Shown: in pieces, positions 35,923 through 44,539 of the stretch
Position numbering within the stretch: position 1 is the first letter of the stretch
Layout of the letters: each line of letters begins with the position of its first letter
Assembly: GCF_003388735.1 (NCBI RefSeq)
Contig: NZ_QUBQ01000007.1
Span: 158,036 to 222,035, forward strand
Source of the DNA: Paenibacillus paeoniae
GTDB lineage: Bacteria > Bacillota > Bacilli > Paenibacillales > Paenibacillaceae
Length of the DNA: 64,000 nucleotides
Reading direction: 5' to 3'
Notes under the pieces: generated by a model
Seen by the model: the letters and a program-made list of their open reading frames with translations, nothing else
The model's database searches: none
Told to the model about the DNA's origin: nothing
Position numbers and translations under genes: made by a program

Positions 35923-36086
35923 TAGCCGGATAAGGGCGGAAGCTTATGAAGCATGCAGGCCGGGACTGTACATCTGTCTCGGTCTACGACTGAGGAAGGG
36001 AGCAGCGGATAGCTGCCAAACTTTCTTGCGTCATGCGTGCTGAGAGGCTTCCGTTCCCTTGCATTCGGAAGGGAGTGCTGGATACA

Positions 36087-37502
36087 GTGAGCAAACTATG
36101 GGGCGGTCGTTTTACAAAAAAGACAGACCAACTGGTAGAGGAATACACAGCTTCAATTATGTTCGACAAAGAGTTGGCCGAGGAAGATATTCAAGGCAGC
36201 CTAGCGCATGTCACGATGCTGGGCAAGCAGGGCATTCTGCCTGCCGATGACGTAGAGAAAATTAAAGATGGTCTGCATCGTGTTCTTCAGCGCATTAAGC
36301 GCAACGACATCGAGTTTTCCATTGGCGACGAAGACATTCATATGAACATCGAAAAATCGCTGATCGATGACGTAGGTTCGGTAGGCGGTAAGCTTCACAC
36401 AGGCCGCAGCCGCAATGATCAGGTGGCGACGGATATGCACTTGTGGCTGCGTAAGCGTGTCGTGGAATTTGTAGACATGCTTCACAAACTGCAATCCGCG
36501 CTGATTGAGCAGGCCAAAGCGAATACCGATACGATTTTGCCGGGCTACACGCATTTGCAACGTGCGCAGCCGATTCTTTTCGCTCATCATTTGATGGCTT
36601 ACGTGTCCATGTTTGGCCGTGACATCGAGCGTCTGCAAGACAGCTACAAACGTATCAACGTATTGCCGCTCGGCGCTGGCGCTTTGGCGGGCACAACATT
36701 CCCGATTGATCGTCATTTTGTGGCGAGTCAATTGAAGTTTGATCGCGTGTACGAGAATAGTCTGGACGCGGTAAGCGATCGCGACTTCATCTTGGAATTC
36801 CTGTCGCATGCGTCCATCATTATGATGCACTTGTCGCGTCTAAGCGAAGAGCTCATCATGTGGTCCAGCACGGAATTCCACTTTGTTGAGCTGGATGATG
36901 CGTTCTGCACGGGCAGCAGCATCATGCCGCAGAAGAAGAACCCTGACGTGCCGGAGCTTGTTCGCGGCAAGACGGGCCGCGTCTACGGCAACCTGGTCGG
37001 TCTGTTGACCGTGCTGAAGTCGCTTCCGCTTGCTTACAACAAGGATATGCAGGAAGACAAGGAAGGCATGTTCGACACAGTGAAGACGCTGCAAGGCGCG
37101 CTTCAATTGTTTGCACCGATGGTTGCTACGATGAAGGTCAACACAGACCGGATGCGCCAAGCGGTCAACCAGGACTTCTCCAACGCGACAGACATTGCCG
37201 ACTTCCTTGTTGGCAAAGGCATGCCGTTCCGCCAAGCGCATGAAGTCATCGGCAAGACGGTTCTGTATTGCATCCAGCAGAACAAATATTTGCTCGATCT
37301 GACGATCGAGGAGTTCAAGCAGTTCTCCAGCTTATTCGACGACCGCATCTACGCGGTGCTTCAGCCGGAGCAAGTCGTCAACGCCCGCAATGTATACGGC
37401 GGTACAGCGAAGCAGCAAGTCGAAGCGGCAATCGGCCGTGCCGACGTGTCGCTTGCAGAGACAGCGGCTTGGGTCACAGAATATTTGGAGCGCAGCAGGT
37501 AA
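36087..37502 (+). CDS. argH: Argininosuccinate lyase
   Basis: 471 residues from the GTG at 36087 (VSKLWGGRFTKKTDQLVEEY), which has GGGAG 11 bases before it; an in-frame ATG at 36033 lacks a site and would add a non-family tail. The fumarase/lyase signature GSSIMPQKKNPDVPE with the catalytic serine is near residue 280, and HTGRSRNDQVATD is the substrate site. It releases arginine and fumarate, the last step of the pathway. The 160 bases before it hold nothing I can name. Confidence 0.97.
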   Translation: MSKLWGGRFTKKTDQLVEEYTASIMFDKELAEEDIQGSLAHVTMLGKQGILPADDVEKIKDGLHRVLQRIKRNDIEFSIGDEDIHMNIEKSLIDDVGSVGGKLHTGRSRNDQVATDMHLWLRKRVVEFVDMLHKLQSALIEQAKANTDTILPGYTHLQRAQPILFAHHLMAYVSMFGRDIERLQDSYKRINVLPLGAGALAGTTFPIDRHFVASQLKFDRVYENSLDAVSDRDFILEFLSHASIIMMHLSRLSEELIMWSSTEFHFVELDDAFCTGSSIMPQKKNPDVPELVRGKTGRVYGNLVGLLTVLKSLPLAYNKDMQEDKEGMFDTVKTLQGALQLFAPMVATMKVNTDRMRQAVNQDFSNATDIADFLVGKGMPFRQAHEVIGKTVLYCIQQNKYLLDLTIEEFKQFSSLFDDRIYAVLQPEQVVNARNVYGGTAKQQVEAAIGRADVSLAETAAWVTEYLERSR

Positions 37503-37602
37503 CAGTGATATTTATGGCATGTCGCAATATTTAACTGTATCGCATGAACGGTCAAGTTGTGTGTGCGGCATGCACTTCATTCTATTGTGTTATTGCATAA
37601 AG

Positions 37603-37637
37603 AAAGACGGGAGCGGGCTAAAGCTTCCGTCTTTTTT
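37603..37637 (+). terminator. intrinsic terminator of the arginine operon
   Basis: AAAGACGGGAGC pairs with GCTTCCGTCTTT (one wobble) across a seven-base loop and is followed by a T-run. Confidence 0.93.
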
Positions 37638-37736
37638 TGTCAGTTAAGGATGTACATGCCCCCAAGTATATAAAGCCCCGGAAGCTGATCGGTTACGTCG
37701 GTGTAACCACCCTCCAGCGTGCGGTACCGATGAAGT

Positions 37737-38093
37737 GGATCACTTAAGTCGGTAGAATCGCCCTACAGCGTAAGATACCTATGTTATGGATCACTTAAGT
37801 CGGTAGAATCGCCTTACAGCGTAAGATACCTATGTTATGGATCACTTAAGTCGGTAGAATCGCCCTACAGCGTAAGATACCTATGTTATGGATCACTTAA
37901 GTCGGTAGAACCGCCTTACAGCGTAAGATACCTATGTTATGGATCACTTAAGTCGGTAGAACCGCCCTACAGCGTAAGATACCTATGTTATGGATCACTT
38001 AAGTCGGTAGAACCGCCCTACAGCGTAAGATACCTATGTTATGGATCACTTAAGTCGGTAGAATCGCCCTACAGCGTGCACGCCCCAGGATTG
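37737..38093. repeat. Seven-copy 51-bp tandem repeat
   Basis: GGATCACTTAAGTCGGTAGA recurs at 37737, 37788, 37839, 37890, 37941, 37992 and 38043, an exact 51-base period. Copies differ only at one or two positions (AATCG/AACCG, CCCTAC/CCTTAC). The last copy diverges after CTACAGCG. Degenerate flanking units lie at about 37684-37736 and 38093-38130. Each unit contains CTTA...GTAG...CTAC...TAAG, a weak palindrome. One plus frame is open through all copies (51 is 17 codons) but has no start codon. It fills the convergent gap between argH and the VanW-family gene. Confidence 0.95.
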
Positions 38094-38246
38094 GATCCAT
38101 TAAGACGATAAAATCGATCTAAAAGTACACGCTCCCGCGTAGCTGCTCTCTTCAAGTTGGCACCACAACCTAACAGCCTACTTCGCTCCTCTGCTGCCAT
38201 CGTCCAATGCAACGGCGAGGAGATTCTCTCGACTCGTCCCTCACAA

Positions 38247-39695
38247 TCACAACCCATCTTCCACGAGCGAATCGCCTGGCGATGGCGGAGTGGCTTGCGG
38301 AGAAGGTGTCTCCTTAAGCGAAGCAGGTCCTGTCTCAATTACTGTGGGCTGTGCGCGATAGGTGTCTTTGGAGACACGCTCGCGTGTGACGACCTTGCCG
38401 TCCCGCAGATGGGTACGATAAGTTTCTACAATGTAACCAGGTTTTCCTTTCTCTGCGACAACCGTTTTTCCTACGGGCAGAGCAGGGTTGACGGATTGTT
38501 GGGTTTTCGGGGAGATCGTGTCTAGTGTGACCGACTCGATTTCATAGCTTTCGTTGCTGGGCATGGTGCCGAATAGCTTTATGGTCAGCTTTTTGTTATC
38601 GACGGATGTACGGATGAGCAGGGACTTGCCTGTTGTGTTGCGGAACTTGAAATCAATAGCATCCGTGGCATAAGTCGCATCTTGTCCAAGCGGGAGATAG
38701 GCGACGGGCAGTGAATGGTTGCGTCGTTCCTCAATGCCAAGTCCTGCACGAAGCACAGCTTGGTAGAGCGTGCTGGATACTTGGCAGATGCCGCCGCCGA
38801 TGCCGGGCACGAACTTTCCATTGAGGATAACCGGTGCTTCGCGGTAATCATGCTCCTTCTCTGCTTTGGCGATAAGCTCGCTGTAAGAGAACACTTCATC
38901 CGGCTTCAAATACCAGTCGTTCAGCGTGTCCGCTGTGACACTTACATTATGTGATCGTCCCTCTGCACTTGTGCTGAAGTCGGTGGAGAAGGACATGATG
39001 AGGCGTTCGATTCCTTCCTCTTTCAGCTTCTCTAGCGTGATATCAGGATGAATGGTACTGATGGACAGCTCAGCAACCAAGGCAAGGCGATCCCCCGTGA
39101 TATCTACTCCAACTTGATTTTCCTTCAAAATGATCCATTGGTCCGCTTCCTTCACCAGTTCACTGAGATTGAGTCTGTAGGCGTCTGTATGTGGCGTATA
39201 GACAACTTTATCCTGTCGGTTAATTTCCCGCATTGCGTTCTGCGGGGCGTTATTCTCCACCCAGCTCCATTGCTTGCGGAGAGCGGTCTCGAATGCCTGG
39301 CGTTCCCAGCTTTGGGACAAGGAGTAGTGGTTCTGGAATTGATTGCGGTAACGGGCGCGCTCCAATAGACTCCCCTTTTTCAGCTGCAACAGAGCTTCTC
39401 TGGCTCCCGCGAATTCCGCTTGATACCCAAGCTCGGATACGATCCAGCTTCGGCTATCCTCTGTGGTCTGATTCGCTTTTACGGTAATGCTGCGCTTCTC
39501 TAACGCTTTCTCATACTTTTCCAATAAGGCAATCGCATCGTCAATGTACATGCCCCCGATTTGCAGCTTGCCGGCTGTTACGCCATCCGGAACGGTTTCC
39601 TGGCTTGCGTACTTCCACACGACTACGAATCCTGCCGCTGCCGTAAGCAACACTACAGCAATCAATCCACCAATAATCCATTGCAGCTTCCTCAT
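38247..39695 (-). CDS. VanW-family protein with G5 domain, membrane-anchored
   Basis: 482 residues. An N-terminal membrane anchor (WIIGGLIAVVLLTAAAGFVV, residues 6-28) is followed by a peptidoglycan-binding-4-like region (about 35-240). The VanW domain follows (about 245-370, with FSYSELIAKAEKEHDYREAP and GGGICQVSSTLYQAVLRAGL), then a G5 domain (about 385-450). The tail is proline-rich. Relatives such as YoaR are surface proteins tied to the cell wall, but the biochemical role of VanW is unknown. It is transcribed toward argH; about 140 bases downstream show no clear terminator. Confidence 0.85.
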   Translation of the reverse strand: MRKLQWIIGGLIAVVLLTAAAGFVVVWKYASQETVPDGVTAGKLQIGGMYIDDAIALLEKYEKALEKRSITVKANQTTEDSRSWIVSELGYQAEFAGAREALLQLKKGSLLERARYRNQFQNHYSLSQSWERQAFETALRKQWSWVENNAPQNAMREINRQDKVVYTPHTDAYRLNLSELVKEADQWIILKENQVGVDITGDRLALVAELSISTIHPDITLEKLKEEGIERLIMSFSTDFSTSAEGRSHNVSVTADTLNDWYLKPDEVFSYSELIAKAEKEHDYREAPVILNGKFVPGIGGGICQVSSTLYQAVLRAGLGIEERRNHSLPVAYLPLGQDATYATDAIDFKFRNTTGKSLLIRTSVDNKKLTIKLFGTMPSNESYEIESVTLDTISPKTQQSVNPALPVGKTVVAEKGKPGYIVETYRTHLRDGKVVTRERVSKDTYRAQPTVIETGPASLKETPSPQATPPSPGDSLVEDGL

Positions 39696-39864
39696 GCTCT
39701 AACACCCTTCCCCGCATATGCACATTCCTACATACCTATGCGTCCTGATCATGCTTCATGCCGCGCGTCAGCACACGTACAGTTAGCGATTCTGCAATCA
39801 GGGATATTCTCAGATGCTGCCTAGCTCCCTGCAAATTTTCTTGCATTTACTGGAGGGTGGCTCA

Positions 39865-39893
39865 TTGATTTTCGACATGGAAATCGATAATGA
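39865..39893 (+). promoter_or_regulatory. candidate promoter upstream of ftsE
   Basis: TTGATT (39865-39870), 17 bases, TAATGA (39888-39893). The -10 overlaps a Fur-like box. The call is weak. Confidence 0.35.
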
Positions 39894-39900
39894 GAATCAT
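39885..39900 (+). promoter_or_regulatory. Fur-box-like sequence
   Basis: CGATAATGAGAATCA matches the Fur 7-1-7 consensus TGATAAT-N-ATTATCA at 11 of 14 positions. It overlaps a candidate -10 region upstream of ftsE and downstream of the divergent VanW-family gene's start. A chance match is possible in this AT-rich spot. Confidence 0.35.
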
Positions 39901-39987
39901 GAAAAAAGCGGAATAGGCTGTTCTATTGAAGGAATTAGCCGCACGCTGTCGAAATACTAGAACTGACTACATACAGGATGTGATACT

Positions 39988-40674
39988 GTGATCGAAATGC
40001 ACGACATTTGGAAGACCTACGCTGACGGAACCCATGCACTTCGCGGCGTATCTGTTCGAATAGATCGAAATGAGTTTGTTTATGTCGTCGGCCCATCGGG
40101 TGCCGGCAAGTCTACATTCATGAAGCTGATTTATCGGGAAGAGGTGCCGACCAAAGGTCAGCTCTCGGTAAACGGTTTTAATATTGGTAAGCTAAAGCCC
40201 CGCAAAATCCCGTACGTCAGAAGAAACATTGGCGTCATTTTTCAAGATTTCAGACTGTTGCCGAAGCTGACGATTTACGAAAATGTGGCCTTTGCAATGG
40301 AAGTTATCGAAGCTCCTCGCAGAGTGATCAAGAAACGTACGATGGAAGTATTGGATCTTGTCGGATTGAGGCACAAGCATAATTCATTGCCTTCTCAGCT
40401 ATCGGGCGGTGAACAGCAAAGGGTGTCGATTGCCCGGGCAATAGTGAACAATCCGTCAGTAATTGTAGCGGACGAGCCTACTGGCAACTTGGACCCTGAG
40501 ACTTCGGCCGGTATTATGAATTTGCTGGAAGAGATTAACTTCCGTGGTTCAACCATTATTATGGCGACGCACAACAAAGAAATCGTAAACAGCATGCGCA
40601 AGCGGGTTATTGCCATAGAGAATGGCCTGATCGTCCGTGACGAGGCGAGAGGGGAGTACGGTTATGAAATTTAG
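39988..40674 (+). CDS. ftsE: Cell-division ABC transporter ATP-binding protein FtsE
   Basis: 228 residues. Walker A is VVGPSGAGKSTFMKL (near 33-47), the signature is LSGGEQQRVSIARAI, Walker B is VIVADEPTGNLDPE, and the H-loop is MATHNKEIV. FtsE powers FtsX to switch on cell-wall hydrolases outside the membrane. Start GTG with AGGATGTG upstream; an ATG three codons later is the alternative. Its last 11 bases overlap ftsX, so the pair is coupled. Confidence 0.95.
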   Translation: MIEMHDIWKTYADGTHALRGVSVRIDRNEFVYVVGPSGAGKSTFMKLIYREEVPTKGQLSVNGFNIGKLKPRKIPYVRRNIGVIFQDFRLLPKLTIYENVAFAMEVIEAPRRVIKKRTMEVLDLVGLRHKHNSLPSQLSGGEQQRVSIARAIVNNPSVIVADEPTGNLDPETSAGIMNLLEEINFRGSTIIMATHNKEIVNSMRKRVIAIENGLIVRDEARGEYGYEI

Positions 40675-41581
40675 CACGCTGCTCCGGCATCTTCGTGAAG
40701 GCTCCAGAAACATCATTCGGAATGGCTGGATGTCGTTTGCGTCAATGAGTTCTATCTTTATTTCGTTATTTATATTGGGTGTTTTTGTACTGCTTGCGAT
40801 GAACGTCAACTCGATGGCGGATCAAATCGAGAGCAGGGTTCAGATAAGAGTGTTCTTGCAGACGGATGTGGAGCAAGCCAAAGTGACGGAACTTCAGAAT
40901 AAAATCGGCAACTTGGAAGAGGTCAGCAAAGTCATCATCGTCTCCAAAGAAGAAGGATTGAATATCCTTCGAAATTCGATGGGAGTGGAGAACGGCGACT
41001 GGCTGGAGGGTTTTAACAACGAAAACAATCCTCTTCCAATCTCCTATACTGTTGAAGTCTATGATCCACAGTCGATTGGGACAGTGGCATCCAAGATTGA
41101 CGGCATCAACAAGGCGGATGAGACCAATCCGATCAACCAGATCAAGTATGGACAAGGCACCATAGAGATGATGTTTAAAGTAACCAATACCGTTCGCAAT
41201 ATTGGATTTGTTATTGTGGTTGGTCTTGGCGTAACGGCCATGCTGCTCATCTCCAATACGATAAAAATGACGATAATCGCCAGACGCAGAGAAATCGGCA
41301 TTATGAAGCTGGTAGGCGCGACAAACGCGTTCATTCGCTGGCCGTTTTTCATTGAGGGCGCGCTAATCGGGTTCGTCAGTTCGGTGCTGACGACCGCAGC
41401 TGTACTCGCAAGCTATGCACAGATTATTAAAGTTACCAAGCTCGACTTGTCGCTCATGCTGTTCAATCTGATTCCATTGCAGGAAGCAGGAACGACAACG
41501 GCCATGTTGATTATGGGAATCGGCACACTAATAGGCATTTGGGGCAGCACCATTTCGGTACGAAAGTATTTGAAAGTGTAG
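40664..41581 (+). CDS. ftsX: Cell-division protein FtsX
   Basis: 305 residues from the ATG at 40664 (GAGGGGAG seven bases upstream). One transmembrane helix at residues 22-45 is followed by a large extracellular domain to about 165, then three more helices. TIIARRREIGIMKLVGATNAFIR is the conserved FtsX/MacB cytoplasmic loop. It forms the membrane part of FtsEX and passes the ATPase signal to an outside hydrolase, here probably the next gene's product. Confidence 0.95.
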   Translation: MKFSTLLRHLREGSRNIIRNGWMSFASMSSIFISLFILGVFVLLAMNVNSMADQIESRVQIRVFLQTDVEQAKVTELQNKIGNLEEVSKVIIVSKEEGLNILRNSMGVENGDWLEGFNNENNPLPISYTVEVYDPQSIGTVASKIDGINKADETNPINQIKYGQGTIEMMFKVTNTVRNIGFVIVVGLGVTAMLLISNTIKMTIIARRREIGIMKLVGATNAFIRWPFFIEGALIGFVSSVLTTAAVLASYAQIIKVTKLDLSLMLFNLIPLQEAGTTTAMLIMGIGTLIGIWGSTISVRKYLKV

Positions 41582-41596
41582 GTGAATGGTTCAATT

Positions 41597-42820
41597 ATGA
41601 AAAAAATAAGCGCATTTATTTTAGCTGTTATTCTACTCGCCGTATTTGTGTTACAGCCTTCAGGCGGCAGCGAGGTCAAGGCGGCATCGCTTTCTCAGAT
41701 CGAGAAGGATATCAAGGCGGCTAATCAGCAAATCAGGGAAGCAGAGCGCAAGGCTGCCAACGCGGCCAAGGATGCGAAAAATGCAGAGATTCAGAAGCAT
41801 TCGATATCCACGAAGAAGGAAACGCTGCAGAAGGAAATTAATTCCTTGAATAAAGAAATCGATAAAGTTGCTATTGCTTTGACGAAGAAGCAAGGGGAGA
41901 AAGAAGTTAAGCAGGGAGAATTGGTCCAAACGGGCGTTGAGCTGGAAGAAGCGGTTCAGCGGGTTGTGGAACGCGAGGCTCTTCTGGAGACTCGTATGCG
42001 CATGATGTATTCGAATGGATTTGTTTCTTACATAGATGTCCTGTTTAGCGCAACAAGCTTTACAGACTTCCTGGATCGATTCGATGCGCTGCAGACGATT
42101 CTGAGCTCGGACCGCGAAATTCTAACAGCTCATAAGAAGGATCAGGCGCTCGTCGAGCAGAAGAAAGTGGACATTGAGGAGCAGTATGCGGAGCTGGAGG
42201 CGATCTACCATGAGCTTCAGCTGCAGCAGGCCGATCTGGTCAAGAAAGAATCGGAGAAGGAAGTGCTTGTTGCTTCCTATAACCAGAATTTGAACGAACT
42301 GACGGAGACGCTTGAAATGCTTGAAGTCATTAGCGAGGAGCAAGAGAAGCTGCTCGTCGCGCTTGCGGCGAAAGTATCCAAGCTCAATGCGGAGAAAAAC
42401 CGGATCAAGAACCCGTATTCTGGCGGTAAGCTGGGTATGCCGATCAATAGCGGTGCTCGCGTAACCTCAAACTTTGGTACGCGGAATCATCCCATCACCG
42501 GCAAGAGCCACACACACACCGGCATTGACTTCGGAGCGCCGCAAGGCACGGATATCTTCGCTGCCGAGGGTGGCGTCGTCATCGTATCACAGCTGTGGAG
42601 CGGTTATGGCAATTGTATCATCATCGATCATGGCAACGGTCTATGGACACTATACGGTCATATTCGCAACGGAGGACTGCTTGTCAGCGTAGGCGATCAG
42701 GTCAAGCGGGGTCAGAAAATAGCGGAGGTTGGCAGCACGGGCAATTCCACAGGCCCGCATCTTCACTTCGAAGTACGTAAGAACGAAGTGCCAGTCAATC
42801 CGAGCGGCTATTTAAAGTAA
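41597..42820 (+). CDS. Secreted coiled-coil M23 peptidoglycan hydrolase (EnvC/PcsB-like partner of FtsEX)
   Basis: 407 residues. A signal peptide (MKKISAFILAVILLAVFVL, cleavage probably after VKA) is followed by a long coiled coil (about 35-255) and a LytM/M23 domain (about 285-405). The zinc ligands are visible as HTGIDFGAPQGTD (HxxxD) and GPHLHFEVRK (HxH), so it may be catalytically active, unlike EnvC. Coiled-coil hydrolases of this kind are opened by FtsEX, as PcsB and CwlO are. The ATG at 41597 is preferred over the GTG at 41582 because it begins the signal peptide. Confidence 0.88.
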   Translation: MKKISAFILAVILLAVFVLQPSGGSEVKAASLSQIEKDIKAANQQIREAERKAANAAKDAKNAEIQKHSISTKKETLQKEINSLNKEIDKVAIALTKKQGEKEVKQGELVQTGVELEEAVQRVVEREALLETRMRMMYSNGFVSYIDVLFSATSFTDFLDRFDALQTILSSDREILTAHKKDQALVEQKKVDIEEQYAELEAIYHELQLQQADLVKKESEKEVLVASYNQNLNELTETLEMLEVISEEQEKLLVALAAKVSKLNAEKNRIKNPYSGGKLGMPINSGARVTSNFGTRNHPITGKSHTHTGIDFGAPQGTDIFAAEGGVVIVSQLWSGYGNCIIIDHGNGLWTLYGHIRNGGLLVSVGDQVKRGQKIAEVGSTGNSTGPHLHFEVRKNEVPVNPSGYLK

Positions 42821-42840
42821 TTTTTCATTCATCATCAGGA

Positions 42841-42867
42841 AGGGCAGTCCAGTATTGGGCTGCCCTT
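42841..42867 (+). terminator. intrinsic terminator after ftsEX-hydrolase
   Basis: AGGGCAGTCC pairs with GGGCTGCCCT across a short loop, followed by a short T-rich stretch. Confidence 0.75.
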
Positions 42868-42980
42868 ATTATTCAATAAAAAGCCATCTCGAATTGGCAT
42901 TTCCGCAAATAATTGCCTTCCACTTGTCATATACTATTGGGGTCATGTAAGCTGGAAAACAATGAAGGTGGTGTACCGAG

Positions 42981-44447
42981 GTGTATTTCAAGGGACGTAC
43001 AGTTTTTGCATTTGTCATGGTGACGATAATTGCCTCCGTACTGGTGACGATGACGCTTGCTGATCAATGGATGCAGGGTGGCCATCAGCGCTCTTCATCC
43101 GCTGTCGTCGCAGCAGCCGCAGGGGATGATCAGGCCCGCTATCAATTGAATGCGGACGAGCTTGCCAAGCTGAATGCCGTGCTGGAGCTGATAGAGACCA
43201 AGTATTATGCAGATGTCGAGCGCGAGGAATTGCTGGATGGCGCAGTCAGCGGAATGATGAGTGCGCTGGATGATCCGTATTCCGTCTACATGGAGAAGGA
43301 AGTTGCACAGCACTTCGCTGAATCCATTGAAGGTTCCTTTACCGGTATTGGTGCGGAAGTCACGAAGGAGGATGGAAAGATCATCGTCGTATCTCCCATC
43401 AAGGGCTCGCCGGCCGAACGTTCAGGGTTGCTGGCCAAAGACGTGCTGATCTCCATTAATGGCGTCAGCTTGAATGGCTTGAACTTGCAGGAAGCGGTCA
43501 CGAAGATTCGCGGTCCGAAGGGGACGAAGGCGAAAATTGTCGTGCAGCGCAACGGCTTTGCGGAGCCGATTCAGCTTGTGCTGATACGGGAAGATATAGA
43601 TGTGGAGACGGTCCATAGTACAATGAGACCGGATGGCATCGGCGTCATTGAAATCCGGCAATTCTCGCTCAATACCTCGAAGCGATTCAAGGAAGAGCTG
43701 GTGAAGCTGGAAGGCGAAGGGTTGAAAGGTCTGGTTCTGGACGTACGCAACAACCCTGGCGGCGTACTTCCTATTGTCGTTGAGATTTCACAGCTTATGA
43801 TGAAAGAAGGCTCTACTGTCGTCCAGGTCGAATATCGGGATGGAAAGCGGGATAAGACACTGGCCAAGGGCGGCTCGCAGAAGGACTATCCCATTGCGGT
43901 ACTCACCAACAAAGGAAGCGCGAGCGCTTCGGAGATCTTGGCGGGTGCGTTGCAAGAAGCCGCTGGGGCAACCGTTATAGGCGAGCAATCCTTTGGCAAA
44001 GGAACGGTTCAAGTCAGCTATAACAAAGCGCTTGGCGATGGCAGTCTGGTCAAGATGACAATTGCGAAGTGGCTAACGCCCAATGGCAACTGGATTCACA
44101 AAAAGGGCATTACCCCGAATCAGATCGTCGATCCGCCGGATATGTATACGGTCGCCAGAATGAACGTGCAGGAGCCGCTTAAGGCCGACAGCTTGAGCGA
44201 GCAGGTTCGCAGCGCTCAAATCATGTTGCATGGGCTTGGATTCGAACCTTCACGCGAGGATGGCTACTTCGATACGGAGACAGTTGAGGCTGTGAAAAAA
44301 TTTCAGGCTCAGCACCAGCTTCCAGCGACTGGCGAGATCGACGCCAAGACGGCCGTACTGCTGGAGCAAGCCGTTGTGAAGTGGATTCAGAATAAAGAAA
44401 ACGACGCACAGCTTCTGGAAGCGGTAAAAGCTGTCAGCAGGAAATAG
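42981..44447 (+). CDS. S41-family carboxy-terminal processing protease with PDZ and peptidoglycan-binding domains
   Basis: 488 residues. An N-terminal anchor (TVFAFVMVTIIASVLVTMTL) is followed by a PDZ domain (about 115-195, SFTGIGAEVTKEDGKIIV), the S41 protease core with the catalytic serine in NKGSASASEILAGAL and the lysine in GEQSFGKGTVQ. A PG_binding_1 domain closes the protein (about 405-465). It resembles CtpB, which cleaves outside the membrane in Bacillus sporulation signalling. The GTG start has AAGGTGG upstream. It is followed by a MinJ-like gene as in Bacillus. Confidence 0.93.
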   Translation: MYFKGRTVFAFVMVTIIASVLVTMTLADQWMQGGHQRSSSAVVAAAAGDDQARYQLNADELAKLNAVLELIETKYYADVEREELLDGAVSGMMSALDDPYSVYMEKEVAQHFAESIEGSFTGIGAEVTKEDGKIIVVSPIKGSPAERSGLLAKDVLISINGVSLNGLNLQEAVTKIRGPKGTKAKIVVQRNGFAEPIQLVLIREDIDVETVHSTMRPDGIGVIEIRQFSLNTSKRFKEELVKLEGEGLKGLVLDVRNNPGGVLPIVVEISQLMMKEGSTVVQVEYRDGKRDKTLAKGGSQKDYPIAVLTNKGSASASEILAGALQEAAGATVIGEQSFGKGTVQVSYNKALGDGSLVKMTIAKWLTPNGNWIHKKGITPNQIVDPPDMYTVARMNVQEPLKADSLSEQVRSAQIMLHGLGFEPSREDGYFDTETVEAVKKFQAQHQLPATGEIDAKTAVLLEQAVVKWIQNKENDAQLLEAVKAVSRK

Positions 44448-44472
44448 CGTGGCGTGTGTCGAATGAATACAG

Positions 44473-44505
44473 GGTTGGCTTCGCATAGTCGAGGTCAGCC
44501 TTTTT
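44473..44505 (+). terminator. intrinsic terminator after the S41 protease gene
   Basis: GGTTGGCTTC pairs with GAGGTCAGCC (three wobbles) around eight bases, then TTTTT. Confidence 0.75.
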
Positions 44506-44539
44506 CATTGGAGACAGGGATAGATGGGGGAGTGTTCGC

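Noticed and set aside
37737..38093. Repeat-containing protein gene
   Set aside because: One plus frame is open through all copies but a stop precedes it and no start codon or ribosome binding site exists in frame.
37684..38130. CRISPR array
   Set aside because: The 51-base units are contiguous and nearly identical throughout, with no unique spacers and no cas genes.
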